Notes: generated by a model not told the origin, from the letters alone. 64,000 nucleotides of DNA from Senegalimassilia sp003474385 (GCF_003474385.1 NZ_QUCY01000014.1:1-64000), one strand, 5' to 3'. Positions 36,019-45,426 are shown, counted from the stretch's first letter. Numbers and translations: made by a program.

Positions 36019-36258
36019 GCAAAAACCGCCAACGCATGAAACCGCGCCGCCGAGAAGCCGGTCTTCGTGCAACGTCGCAAGCGGAAGAGCATATCGGACC
36101 GCATCCGTGCAAGCCGCCTTACCTGCCAGGGCGCCGACATCCCACCCTGACGAGCCCCGCCTTTTACCATCGGATAAGCCTGTCGCACCCCGTTGTTCAT
36201 CAACTCGTAACGAGAACGCCGGTCGCTTCACAAAATGCGCAAGCCGCTGCCATAACGC

Positions 36259-36280
36259 CTTCAACGTCGATGGTTATACT
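36259..36280 (+). promoter_or_regulatory. promoter block of small RNA B
   Basis: CTTCAAC...TATACT, exactly 400 bp downstream of the corresponding block of small RNA A; -10 is TATACT (36275-36280). Confidence 0.5.
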
Positions 36281-36286
36281 GCATAA

Positions 36287-36431
36287 CAGCGAACGGAAAG
36301 GTTCCCCTCCTTCCTCCGTCGCTCTGCTTTCTCCTTAAAAGCAGTTGATCGGTGCCAACGAACCGGCACCGTATATCCCCTCCTTAATGGCCCCGGCAGG
36401 TTCCCCTTCCTGCCGGGGCCGCTCCTTTTTT
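36287..36431 (+). ncRNA. CU-rich multi-hairpin small RNA B
   Basis: Predicted transcript of about 145 nt with the same order of parts as RNA A. Hairpin 1: AGCGaACGGA (36288-36297) with TCCGTCGCT (36315-36323), loop containing TTCCCCTCCTTCC. Hairpin 2: CTGCTTT-CTCCTTA-AAAGCAG (36324-36344), sharing CTGCT/AGCAG with RNA A. Hairpin 3: CGGTGCC/GGCACCG (36350-36371). Unpaired TATATCCCCTCCTTAAT (36372-36388). Terminator stem of 12 bp with loop TTCCCCTT, then a T6 run. The two look like a duplicated gene that has diverged in stems while keeping C-rich single strands. Confidence 0.62.
36389..36431 (+). terminator. strong intrinsic terminator of small RNA B
   Basis: GGCCCCGGCAGG (36389-36400) and CCTGCCGGGGCC (36409-36420) pair perfectly; GCTCCTTTTTT follows on the plus strand. 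No plus-strand protein gene lies upstream, so it must end an RNA. Confidence 0.85.
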
Positions 36432-36586
36432 CGAGCCTTCCCGCACCTCGCCCACAGGCTCCTCAAGCCACATGAACGCCGAAGGATTCGCAACCATGCC
36501 ATCCGGCATCCGACCCCTCGCGGTCGCGTTTTCCCTAAAGCCCAGTACATCCACGGCTTTACCCAGTCGATCCGCCCCCCTGACAA

Positions 36587-36619
36587 CGAAAAGGCCGCCC
36601 GGTGCATCACCGAGCGGCC
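36587..36619 (-). terminator. galU intrinsic terminator
   Basis: GGCCGCtCGGTG / CACCGgGCGGCC (36593-36604 with 36608-36619) followed on the minus strand by TTTTCG, 29 nt past the galU stop. Confidence 0.75.
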
Positions 36620-36647
36620 CAGCCGTCGCAGGTTTTCGCCGAAGGCC

Positions 36648-37469
36648 TTAGGCCTTCTTGCCGTATTTGCGCTCGAACAGGATGTTGTTCGTCTCCAGCC
36701 AGCTTTCCACGGTGCCGGTGTCGAAACCGTCCTGCGGATCGATGACGAGCGCGTACATCTCCTCCTCCTTGAGCACCGCGTCCAGCGCGTCGGTCAGCTG
36801 GATCTCGCCGCCGACGGTGGGCTTGGCCTCGGCCAAAAGCTCCATCACGCGCGCGGACAGCAGGTAGCGGCCGAACACGGCCAGGTTGGAGGGCGCATCC
36901 TCAAGCGCGGGCTTCTCCACCAGGCCGTCGATCTTCCACACATCGTCGGAGATGGCGGAGCCGGCGATGACGCCGAAGCGGTTCACCTGGTCATCGGGCA
37001 CAGGCATGACGGCGATGACCGAGGCGCCGTTGTGCTCGTCGGAGACCTTCTGCATGGCGGGCAACATGTTGTTGTCGGGGACCAGGACGTCGCCGAGCAG
37101 CACGTAGAACGGCTCGTCGCCCGTCTTCTCGGCAGCGCAGTGCACGGCGTGGCCCAGGCCCAGCGGCTCGTCCTGGTACACGTAGCTGACGTTAAGGTTG
37201 CCGGCATGCTCCACGGCGTCGGCGTACTTGTCCTTGCCGCGCTCGCGCAGCATGGACACCAGCTCGGGATTCGGAGAGAAGTGCTCCTCGATGGACTTCT
37301 TCTCGCGGCTGTTCACGATGACCACCTCGTCGGCGGCCGACGCCAGGCCCTCTTCCACGATGTACTGGATGACGGGACGGTCCACGACGAGAAGCATTTC
37401 CTTGGGCTGGGCCTTCGTGGCCGGCAGGAAGCGCGAGCCGAGGCCGGCGGCGGGGATGATAGCCTTCAT
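36648..37469 (-). CDS. galU: UTP-glucose-1-phosphate uridylyltransferase
   Basis: 273-residue nucleotidyltransferase making UDP-glucose for cell-surface glycans. Signature PAAGLGSRFLPATKAQPKEML (about 6-26), LGLGHAVHCA, the metal-binding LLGDVLVP and GLVEKP, then GFDTGTVESWLE. Slightly shorter than average (about 290). AAAGG is 10 nt before the ATG. It has its own extended -10 promoter and terminator and is not part of the ccm operon upstream. Confidence 0.95.
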   Translation of the reverse strand: MKAIIPAAGLGSRFLPATKAQPKEMLLVVDRPVIQYIVEEGLASAADEVVIVNSREKKSIEEHFSPNPELVSMLRERGKDKYADAVEHAGNLNVSYVYQDEPLGLGHAVHCAAEKTGDEPFYVLLGDVLVPDNNMLPAMQKVSDEHNGASVIAVMPVPDDQVNRFGVIAGSAISDDVWKIDGLVEKPALEDAPSNLAVFGRYLLSARVMELLAEAKPTVGGEIQLTDALDAVLKEEEMYALVIDPQDGFDTGTVESWLETNNILFERKYGKKA

Positions 37470-37501
37470 ATAAGGTTTACCTTTCTTCGGGGGAATAGAC
37501 G

Positions 37502-37528
37502 CGAAGCGCCGCGAGACGCGGCGCTTCG
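37502..37528. repeat. 12-bp perfect hairpin in the galU leader
   Basis: CGAAGCGCCGCG-aga-CGCGGCGCTTCG lies between the galU promoter and its ribosome binding site. It could be the end signal of the ccm operon or a leader structure; no strong U-run follows. Confidence 0.6.
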
Positions 37529-37544
37529 TCGATTCGCTTCGGCA

Positions 37545-37553
37545 ATTGTAGCA
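37545..37553 (-). promoter_or_regulatory. extended -10 promoter of galU
   Basis: TGCTACAAT on the minus strand, directly after the ccmD-like stop. Start expected near 37538. Confidence 0.55.
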
Positions 37554-37559
37554 CGCAGG

Positions 37560-37745
37560 CTATTCGGCCTTCAGTTCCGCCACAGCCTCTTCAAGCACGG
37601 CGATCTGCTTCTCGGTCTTCTTCAAACCGCTGACAGAAACGAACACGTAGATGAGCAGCACGGCCCACATAAGCGCATAGGCTGCGATGATGAAAGGCAT
37701 GGACGGGATGACAGTGCTGTAGATGTCGGCAAGTACGGGATTCAT
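37560..37745 (-). CDS. ccmD: CcmD-like small membrane protein
   Basis: 61 residues: a single transmembrane helix (about 17-38, MPFIIAAYALMWAVLLIYVF) followed by a short charged helix with KKTEKQIAVLEEAVAELK. Size, topology and position behind ccmC fit CcmD, which helps release holo-CcmE from the CcmABC exporter. Sequence similarity within CcmD is low in general, so the call rests on context. Confidence 0.7.
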   Translation of the reverse strand: MNPVLADIYSTVIPSMPFIIAAYALMWAVLLIYVFVSVSGLKKTEKQIAVLEEAVAELKAE

Positions 37746-37820
37746 GGGATGCTCCTTCGATCAAGCGCCCCTGGGGCGCGAACGTTTGCTAACGGGTAAC
37801 GGGGCTCGGTCGGCTTTCGC

Positions 37821-38597
37821 CTAGCGCTGCTCCTCCAAAACCTCCACCTCGTCTTTGAGGGCCTGCAGACGCTGTTGCAGGCGAACCTGGCGGAAGCGGA
37901 AACGGTACAGCGCGAACCCGACGAGCAGAAGGCCCGCCAAGCACACGGCCACGGTCATGCCCATATCGCCGGACATGCCGCCCTCGCGCAGCACCACGGG
38001 ATGCACGCTCGAGGGGATGAGGCGCGTGATCATGAAGCAGATGGGCACGTCGACCATGGCGATGATGGCGATGACGGCGGCGTACACGCCGCGGCGTTCA
38101 GGCTCGTCGATGGCGTTGCGCAGCACGAAGTACGCGATGACGATGAGCATGAGGATGAGGTAGGTGGTCAGGCGCGGCTCCCACGTCCACCACACGCCCC
38201 ACTCGAAGCGCTCCCACAGATCGCCCGTGATCATGGTGCAGACGACGAACACGAGCGAGATCTCCATGCACACCTTCGCGCACGTGTCGAAGCGCTGGTT
38301 TTTGGTAGCCAGAAAGCGCACGGAGTAATAGCACGCGAACGCCAGCGAGCAGAACGACACTAGGGCCACCGGCATATGGAAGTAGAAGATCTTCTGGGAC
38401 AGCAGCAGCTTGTTGGCCACCATCTGCCCACCGATCAGCTCCACGCCGTCGACGGCGGCTCCGTTGACGGGCCCGGCGTACAGAAACGCCATGAGAAAGC
38501 CCAGCGTGGAGAGCACGATGCCCGCCAGCAGCGCCCACGGCGCCACCTTGTCGGGCCACTGCCCCGCCTCGGGCAGCTTCACCGGTTTGTTCGTCAT
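37821..38597 (-). CDS. ccmC: heme exporter/handling protein CcmC
   Basis: 258 residues with six transmembrane helices. The tryptophan-rich WWD-type motif WGVWWTWEPR (133-142) and two flanking histidines, His74 in FYFHMP and His199 in SSVHP, make the heme site that loads CcmE. AAAGGAAACCA directly precedes the ATG at 38597. A basic, helical C-terminal tail (LQQRLQALKDEVEVLEEQ) is present. Placed after ccmB with a 36-bp gap. Confidence 0.92.
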   Translation of the reverse strand: MTNKPVKLPEAGQWPDKVAPWALLAGIVLSTLGFLMAFLYAGPVNGAAVDGVELIGGQMVANKLLLSQKIFYFHMPVALVSFCSLAFACYYSVRFLATKNQRFDTCAKVCMEISLVFVVCTMITGDLWERFEWGVWWTWEPRLTTYLILMLIVIAYFVLRNAIDEPERRGVYAAVIAIIAMVDVPICFMITRLIPSSVHPVVLREGGMSGDMGMTVAVCLAGLLLVGFALYRFRFRQVRLQQRLQALKDEVEVLEEQR

Positions 38598-38633
38598 TGG
38601 TTTCCTTTCCTTATGAAGATCGCAGGTCAAAAG

Positions 38634-39392
38634 CTATGCGGAGATAACGAAATCATACAGAACCCAGCTAACCAGCAGCATGATGACGTCGTAGCCGCCG
38701 GCAAGCGCCATCGACTGCGTGAACACGTCGAGATACCCCTCGGCGCCCACCACCACGGCGGTGGTGGCCGAAGCGCATGCGTAGAGCAGCGGGAAGATCA
38801 GCGGCACGAACAGCACGGCGAGCATGACGTCCTTGCCGCGCGTGTTCACGGTGATGGTGGACAGCAGCGTGCCGATGCCCGCCACGCCTATGGTGCCCAC
38901 CGCAAGCGGCACCGCCATGAGCATGAAATCGGGGCCGGGCTGGGCGGTGGTCAGGAAGAAGAACCAGAACAGCGGCACGGCGATCACCTCGACCACCAGC
39001 AGGAACAACAGGTTCGAGGTGGCCTTCGCCAGAAAGATCACGCTGCGGTCCATGGGCACGAGCAGGATGCCCTCCATGCAGCCCTGCTCCTTCTCATGGT
39101 TGAACGAGCGGTTCAGGCCCAACAGCGACGTGAACACGATAAGCGCCCACAGAAGGCCGCCGGACAGCTGCAGCACATCGGTCGCCTGCGCCGTCTGCCC
39201 GAGCGCCGCGCCGTAGACAATGAGCACGAGCAACGCGTAGATGCTCATGGACATGAGCATCTCCTTGGTGCGGAACTCCTGCTGCAGGTCCTTGGCAAGC
39301 AGGGTTTTATACTGGGCGAACGTGCTGGGCACGCTCAGGGCCACCTGGCCGGCGCGCACCCGATCGGCGCCCGTGCTTGGCTTGCGCGCCAT
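38634..39392 (-). CDS. ccmB: heme exporter permease CcmB
   Basis: 252 residues, six predicted helices after a 30-residue cytoplasmic N terminus with LLAKDLQQEFRTKEM. The family feature FNHEKEQGCMEGILLVPMDRS (the cytoplasmic loop contacting CcmA) is clear. CcmA and CcmB power release of heme-loaded CcmE. It begins on the base after the ccmA stop. Confidence 0.92.
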   Translation of the reverse strand: MARKPSTGADRVRAGQVALSVPSTFAQYKTLLAKDLQQEFRTKEMLMSMSIYALLVLIVYGAALGQTAQATDVLQLSGGLLWALIVFTSLLGLNRSFNHEKEQGCMEGILLVPMDRSVIFLAKATSNLLFLLVVEVIAVPLFWFFFLTTAQPGPDFMLMAVPLAVGTIGVAGIGTLLSTITVNTRGKDVMLAVLFVPLIFPLLYACASATTAVVVGAEGYLDVFTQSMALAGGYDVIMLLVSWVLYDFVISA

Positions 39393-40112
<720 letters not shown>

Positions 40113-40214
40113 CGGCCCCCCTTCCCCTGCATCTTGGATGCGTGCGAACGCTTTGCACGCCAGTCTAACGCAAATGACGATCGCCGCACGAGCGGCCGCG
40201 TCGGCTTCGGGCGC

Positions 40215-42419
40215 CTATGCCGCGCCCGCCGCCGATTCGCCCAACGCCTCATCGGCGGCGACACGCTGCTCGTCGGTGAGCTTGCGGCTAGCGCGTCTGC
40301 GGCCCGCCGTGGCCACGCACACGCCGATCATGAGCAGCCCGAAGCCCGCCCACACCAGCGAGATGAGCGGATTGACCCGCACATCCATGGAGAACGCGCC
40401 GTCGTTGTTCACGCCGCGGTACACCACGAACAGATCCTCAGTGGGCAGCGAGATGACGCTGGCGACCAGCTTCTGCTGCTGTGTCTTCTGTGCCAGCTGC
40501 ACGCTCGGGCTGACCTGGCCGATGAAGGCGCCGTCCTTGTAGGCATCGTAGTTCACGGTGTACATGATGGCGTCGCCGTTGTTCACCTCGGTCACGGAAT
40601 TGGACACGTACTCAAGCGTGTAGTCCTTGATTTGGAAGGTCTCGGACGCGGTATCGGTTGCCTCATCGTAGCCGATGTAGGCGACCTTCTCCGTCACGTA
40701 CATCGACGAGCCGATCAGGCCGACCAGGATGACGGCCATGGCCGCATGCGACAGGAAGCCGCCGAAGCTTGCGGGGCGGTTACGCAGGCACCCGCCAAAG
40801 GCCGCCGCAGCGCCGCAGCTATGCGACTCCTTGTACGAGCGCACGATGCGGCCCAACATAAACAACGAGTTGAACAGCAGCACGCTTGCCACGAGGAAGC
40901 CCACGAGCGCAAGGCCGTTGTAGTACCAGGCGGGGCCATCGCTTGCCAGCTCCTCGGCGGCGGTGCCGCCTGCGGCGAGGATGGCGTTATAGCTGGGCAC
41001 CAGGTACGTGGCCCAGTACACCGCCAGCACCGCGAACAGGACCAGCGCGCAGATGGCGGAGATGCGCGCCTGCTTCAGGAACTTCGAGCGCAGCGTCTTG
41101 CCCCAGGCCAACAGCGGGCACACCGCAAGGATGGCCAGGTACACCACGCCCAGCGGGCGGGCGATGGCGTTGAACGTGCCCGAGGACACGGTCTGACCGC
41201 CGAACGGCAGGAACTCAGGCAGCGCCGAGGACACGGTCAGGTACGCCAGCAACGTGGCGAACACCACCATGATGACGTTGTTGAAGTAATAGGCGCCTTC
41301 CTTGGACAGCAGGTTCTCCACCTCGTCGGAGCCATCGGCGGCCGGGCCGAAGCTCTTCCAGCGAACGACCAGGCCCACGATGCCGGCCAGCAGCGCCGCG
41401 ACGATGAGCGCGCCGAACAGCACGAGCGACACCGGGTCGCCCTCGAAGGCATGCACGGACTGCACCAGGCCCGAACGGGAGATGAACGTGCCCACGATGA
41501 CGAACGCGAACGTGATGCAGGCGCACATGATGCTCCAACGCTTGAACGCGCCGCGCTGGCGGTACACGGTGAAGCTATGGATGAGCGCCACGCCCACCAG
41601 CCACGACAGCAAGCTGGCGTTTTCCACGGCATCCCAGCCCCAATAGCCGCCCCAGCCGAGCACCACGTAGGCCCACACAGCGCCAAGGCCGATGCCGATG
41701 CCCAGGAACAGCCACGAGAACAGGGCGTAGCGCTGGCTGCGCACCACCCATTCCCTGGACGGGTCGTTCACGATGAGCGCGGCGATGGCATAGGCGAACG
41801 GGACGGTCAGGCCCGCATATCCCACGAACAAGGTGGGCGGATGGATGGCCATGGCCCAATGCTCCAACAGAGAGTTCATGCCCAACATGCTGGCCGCATT
41901 GGTCAGCGAACCGTCGGCGTTGTAGTACTTCTGAGGCGTGACCGTGAACGGCATGTTGCTCTCGCTGAACAGCAGCACGCCCACGAACGCCGCCAACACC
42001 AACTGTGACACCATAAGCGCCATGGAATCCAGCTTGCGCGGGCTTTTGAGGTCGCGGATGGCCACCACGGAGTTGAACACGCTGATAAGCCACGCCCAGA
42101 ACAGCAGCGAGCCCTCGCGGCCGGCCCACAGGCCGGACAGCTTGAACAGCCAGCCGAGCGTGCCCTCGGCGTTGCTATGCTGCTTGAGCACGTACTCGAT
42201 GGAATAGTCGCCCGCGAAGAAACAGTACACCAGGATGCCGCAGCATACGGTGAGCGCCACCGTGGTCAGGATGGAGGCGATATGCCCGCCCCATGTCAGA
42301 GTCTCGCCAAGCGAGCTTTCCCCCTTGCGCCCCAAAATCGCGCCCGCAAGCAGGCACAGCACCGATACGGCCACGCCGGCGAACGCCACCAGCAGGCCCA
42401 TAAGGCCGATAGTCGACAT
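40215..42419 (-). CDS. ccmF: cytochrome c heme lyase subunit CcmF
   Basis: 734 residues with many transmembrane helices. WWD motif GWGGYWGWDAVENAS (255-269) and external histidines His193 (IHPPTLFVGY) and His281 place it in the CcmF/CcsA heme-handling family. Longer than typical CcmF (about 650) through an expanded C-terminal extracytoplasmic part. CcmF attaches heme to CXXCH apocytochromes. It follows ccmE by 15 bp and precedes ccmA by about 100 bp. No ccmH or ccmG gene is in the window. Confidence 0.94.
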   Translation of the reverse strand: MSTIGLMGLLVAFAGVAVSVLCLLAGAILGRKGESSLGETLTWGGHIASILTTVALTVCCGILVYCFFAGDYSIEYVLKQHSNAEGTLGWLFKLSGLWAGREGSLLFWAWLISVFNSVVAIRDLKSPRKLDSMALMVSQLVLAAFVGVLLFSESNMPFTVTPQKYYNADGSLTNAASMLGMNSLLEHWAMAIHPPTLFVGYAGLTVPFAYAIAALIVNDPSREWVVRSQRYALFSWLFLGIGIGLGAVWAYVVLGWGGYWGWDAVENASLLSWLVGVALIHSFTVYRQRGAFKRWSIMCACITFAFVIVGTFISRSGLVQSVHAFEGDPVSLVLFGALIVAALLAGIVGLVVRWKSFGPAADGSDEVENLLSKEGAYYFNNVIMVVFATLLAYLTVSSALPEFLPFGGQTVSSGTFNAIARPLGVVYLAILAVCPLLAWGKTLRSKFLKQARISAICALVLFAVLAVYWATYLVPSYNAILAAGGTAAEELASDGPAWYYNGLALVGFLVASVLLFNSLFMLGRIVRSYKESHSCGAAAAFGGCLRNRPASFGGFLSHAAMAVILVGLIGSSMYVTEKVAYIGYDEATDTASETFQIKDYTLEYVSNSVTEVNNGDAIMYTVNYDAYKDGAFIGQVSPSVQLAQKTQQQKLVASVISLPTEDLFVVYRGVNNDGAFSMDVRVNPLISLVWAGFGLLMIGVCVATAGRRRASRKLTDEQRVAADEALGESAAGAA

Positions 42420-42434
42420 GCGTGAAACCTCTTC

Positions 42435-43100
42435 CTAACCCTCAAGCGCCACATCGGTGGCGGCGAACTTGCCGTCGGCAGAAAGACTGCCAGTGACCAC
42501 GAGCGAGCTGCCTTCCGCGATCTCGTCGGACAGCGCGCCGTCGAACGCGACGGGCAGCGTCTTGCCGGAATCGGGATCGGCCAACACGAAGCGATCGCCC
42601 TCGCCGGCGGCCTTCAGGGAGCCCGTTTGCACGGTGCCGGAAACCTTCACCGGCTTGTCGACGACCTCATCGCCGTACTCGAGCAGACGGGAGACGCTCA
42701 ACGCACTCGAGGCGTTCTCGTACTTCGAGGGGCACTTCGTCACCAGTTCGGTAGCATGCAGCACGCCGTCGTCGGCGATCTTGCCCGTGCAGATTGCGGT
42801 CACATCGTTGCCGAACGTGGCCGACACGCCCCCTTCGTAGCGCACCTCGAGCCGATCGCCGGGGTTTCCGTCCTTGTCGTAGATGGCGAACGTGAGCACG
42901 TTGTCGTTGGTGGCGTAGGAGTTCTCCACCACGTTGCCCGTCACTTGGATTTTCTGGTCCGCGTACTTCCCCGCAACGGCGTCGGCGACCGTGGCCGACT
43001 TCGCAACGCCGGAGCCGCCGACGACGGCCAAGATCACGACCAGCACGATGACGATGATGCCGGTTACCGCCATCATGCGACGCTTCGTCTTCGTATTCAC
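42435..43100 (-). CDS. ccmE: heme chaperone CcmE, Cys-type (CxxxY)
   Basis: 221 residues: TM helix about 11-30, then an OB-fold domain. The heme-binding motif is CPSKY (Cys123, Tyr127) in ELVTKCPSKYENA, where standard CcmE has HDENY with histidine. This is the Cys variant known from Desulfovibrio and archaea. Residues from about 145 on form a second OB-like repeat (KPVKVSGTVQTGSLK...LVVTGSLSADGKF), so the protein is longer than usual (about 150). Start is GTG after GGGAGGG. It heads the ccm operon. Confidence 0.88.
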   Translation of the reverse strand: MNTKTKRRMMAVTGIIVIVLVVILAVVGGSGVAKSATVADAVAGKYADQKIQVTGNVVENSYATNDNVLTFAIYDKDGNPGDRLEVRYEGGVSATFGNDVTAICTGKIADDGVLHATELVTKCPSKYENASSALSVSRLLEYGDEVVDKPVKVSGTVQTGSLKAAGEGDRFVLADPDSGKTLPVAFDGALSDEIAEGSSLVVTGSLSADGKFAATDVALEG

Positions 43101-43392
43101 AGGCCCTCCCTTTTTCCTTAAGCGTTTATCCCTTGCTTTCTAACGGTAACCATATCGAAAACAACGGGGGTATTCCATCACCCAGATAGTGTAATTTGCT
43201 CGTTAAATCGCTCTGTTTACCCGGAAAAGAGACCGTTTCGGCCGTTTACCGACACGATGGTCGACAAGGAGGGGGGAACGCCGCGATCAAGGCAACCGCC
43301 TTGCCAGCGCCGGTTCGCACCGCGGCCGCATGCCTCCAGGACGCGAAAAGCCCGGGGCAGGCGCACCTGATCGGCGCACCCGCCCCGGGCCG
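43101..43392. other. ccmE promoter region and lysR terminator
   Basis: 292 bp without a gene. It includes two GTTTACC direct repeats (43215-43221, 43244-43250, 29 bp apart), a related GGTAACC near 43145, a TACACT -10 candidate for ccmE, and the terminator of the LysR gene at 43346-43390. Confidence 0.45.
43346..43390 (-). terminator. intrinsic terminator of the LysR gene
   Basis: GCCCGGGGC (43350-43358) pairs with GCCCCGGGC (43382-43390); the minus strand continues TTTTCGC, 3-45 nt past the stop. Confidence 0.8.
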
Positions 43393-44292
43393 TTACCTCG
43401 AATCGCGCAAGCATTCCGCCAAAGCGGCCATCCGAGCAGCGGGCGCTTCCCGTCGCCACGCAAGGTACGTGGGCAGCTCCATGCCCTCCCCTTCCGCGAA
43501 CGGCACCGCCTCCACATCCGGGAACTGCTCGGGATAGCGGCCATCGCATATCACGAGCACCGCCCCTCCGTCTTCATGGAGAAAGCCATGATGCCGCGCC
43601 GCCAACATCTCCAGCGACGCCATGCGCGGACGCACGCCGTGCCGGGAAAGGAGCTCAAGCGCCGTCGCCTTAAGCCAGCGGGAATCATACGGCTCGGCAA
43701 GCAGGGCGCCTTCCAGGTCGGCAAGGGCAAGTGACTTGCGTGAGGCAAGCGCATGCCCGCGCGACACCAACAGGCGCAGCTCGACCGCACCCACGCGCTC
43801 CGACACAAGCCCCTCGGCCCCCGGGCGTCCCGCCACCACCGCCGCGTCCACCGCACCGGATTCCAGCTCCGACAAGCACGAACCGCTGGAAAGGAAGGAC
43901 ACGTCGAGCGCGATATGCGGGCAGCGGCGCCGGAAACCGCGGAAATCGCGCTCGGCCATCACACTGCCACGCAAAGGGGAGCTGGCCACCGCAACACGCA
44001 ACCGGGAAGTCCCCGCCGCGCCCGACAGGCCGCCGTCGCCGCAGATGCGCCGGATATCGTCTACTCCCTCGAGGACCTCGGAGGCGCGATGGAGCACCTG
44101 CGCGCCGCGGGCGGTGGGGCGCAGACGGCGCCCTGTCGGCTCGAACAGCACGATGTTGAGCTTGTGCTCCATGTCATGGACGGATTTCGAAACGGTTTGC
44201 GGGGAAACGTACAGCTCCTGCGCAGCGGCGCTGTAGGAACCCGCACGCGCCGATCTTACGAAACGATCAAGCTGCTCGATGCTCGGACTCAT
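43393..44292 (-). CDS. LysR-type transcriptional regulator
   Basis: 299 residues. N-terminal winged HTH with LDRFVRSARAGSYSAAAQEL and VSPQTVSKSVHDMEHKLN, then a substrate-binding domain of the periplasmic-binding fold. Target and ligand unknown. The ATG at 44292 has GAGGGGG 6 nt upstream; an in-frame start 15 codons earlier is possible but unsupported. Next to the ccm operon and degV, all on the minus strand, each with its own terminator. Confidence 0.9.
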   Translation of the reverse strand: MSPSIEQLDRFVRSARAGSYSAAAQELYVSPQTVSKSVHDMEHKLNIVLFEPTGRRLRPTARGAQVLHRASEVLEGVDDIRRICGDGGLSGAAGTSRLRVAVASSPLRGSVMAERDFRGFRRRCPHIALDVSFLSSGSCLSELESGAVDAAVVAGRPGAEGLVSERVGAVELRLLVSRGHALASRKSLALADLEGALLAEPYDSRWLKATALELLSRHGVRPRMASLEMLAARHHGFLHEDGGAVLVICDGRYPEQFPDVEAVPFAEGEGMELPTYLAWRREAPAARMAALAECLRDSR

Positions 44293-44437
44293 TGCAACCC
44301 CCTCGCATAACATACGGAATATCGCGGGTAATACCACTAAAACTGCAGGTCATACGCGTATGGAGGTATATGCTACCAAAACGGCCGCAAAAAAGGTTTC
44401 GGCTATCGCCGATCGCATTCCGCGCCCGGCCGCGGAT

Positions 44438-44481
44438 AAAAAAGCCCCGGCATCGTAACCACTCGGTTACGATGCCGGGGC
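44438..44481 (-). terminator. degV intrinsic terminator
   Basis: 17-bp perfect stem (44444-44460 with 44465-44481), 4-nt loop, followed on the minus strand by TTTTTTATCC. Confidence 0.9.
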
Positions 44482-44502
44482 AAAATACCTGACGGCGGTG
44501 CG

Positions 44503-45396
44503 CTACTGCTCGGCGAAAAACGCCAGCGCCACGGCGCCCGGCCCCACATGCGTGCCGATGGTGCCGCCCACGGTGGAATAGCCGACGCTCTCCACATGGT
44601 CCTCCCACAGCTCGCGGCTATCCTCGATATACTTGCGCACCAGATCATCGCCCAAGCCGGTATAGCCCAGGAAGAACGGCATGTCGAAGTCGATGCCGCC
44701 GGCCTCCTTCACCTGCTGGATGAGCAGGTTGTTGCCCTTCTTCGAACCGCGCGCCTTGCCAAGCACGGCGACGGCGCCGTCTTGGATGGCGACCACGGGC
44801 TTGATGGACAGCACGCCGCCGGCGAATGCCGCCGTTTTGGAGATGCGTCCACCCTTTTGCAGGTATTCCAACGTATCAAGCAGCGCGACCAAGCGGATGC
44901 GGCCCTTCGCATCGTCGAGCTCGGAGACGATCTGAGCCGCCGACATGCCCTGCTTCGCCAAGCGCACCGCAAACGCCACGAGCGCCTTCTGCCCGATGGT
45001 CACATTCGTGGAGTCCACCACGTGCACGCGACCTCCCCACGCCTGCGCCGCGGCGAGCGCGCTCTCGTGCGTGCCCGACAGCTTCGCCGACAACGTGATG
45101 ACCACCGCCTCGTCCGAGCCGCCGACGTCGGGCGCGCCGAGCACGCCCTCAATCGTCTGCGAGAACGCGAACGGCGACACCTGGCTGGTGCGCGGAAGCT
45201 CATCGGACTCCACCAGCTTCTCGTAAAACCGGTCATGCGACAGGTCCACGCCATCCAAATACTCCTTATCGCCGAACGCGATGGAAAGCGGCACGACGGC
45301 GCTTACGCCATCGAGTTCACCTTGTACCAGGTCAGAGGCTGAATCGGTGATGATATGAACACAAGGCGCATCGGCGCCGACAGGTTGCTGCTGCAA
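44503..45396 (-). CDS. DegV family fatty-acid-binding protein
   Basis: 297 residues with VHIITDSASDL at the N terminus, LPRTSQVSP, LSAKLSGTHESALAAA and RISKTAAFAGGVLSIKP, the hallmarks of DegV (FakB-like). These proteins hold a fatty acid for a FakA kinase in Gram-positives; no fakA-like gene is in the window. Start is TTG with AGGAG about 4 nt before it. An 8-bp perfect hairpin (45427-45434 with 45450-45457) lies in the leader. Confidence 0.9.
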   Translation of the reverse strand: MQQQPVGADAPCVHIITDSASDLVQGELDGVSAVVPLSIAFGDKEYLDGVDLSHDRFYEKLVESDELPRTSQVSPFAFSQTIEGVLGAPDVGGSDEAVVITLSAKLSGTHESALAAAQAWGGRVHVVDSTNVTIGQKALVAFAVRLAKQGMSAAQIVSELDDAKGRIRLVALLDTLEYLQKGGRISKTAAFAGGVLSIKPVVAIQDGAVAVLGKARGSKKGNNLLIQQVKEAGGIDFDMPFFLGYTGLGDDLVRKYIEDSRELWEDHVESVGYSTVGGTIGTHVGPGAVALAFFAEQ

Positions 45397-45426
45397 AATA
45401 CTCCTATCGTTTTGCGAATCGCATCA

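Larger units (their letters stand above)
35602..36647. other. 1-kb gene-poor region with tandem small-RNA candidates
   Basis: No protein frame here has a ribosome binding site and the codon use of neighbours. The plus strand carries two transcription units (35859-36018 and 36259-36431) described separately, a third possible promoter (TTGGCT-18-TATTAT, 35721-35750), and the galU terminator at the far end. 36019-36258 and 36435-36585 hold nothing I can identify. Confidence 0.6.

Noticed and set aside
36036..36338. plus-strand protein frames inside the small-RNA region
   Set aside because: No SD, Pro/Arg-rich translation and codon use unlike neighbours; hairpins and terminators fit RNA genes better.
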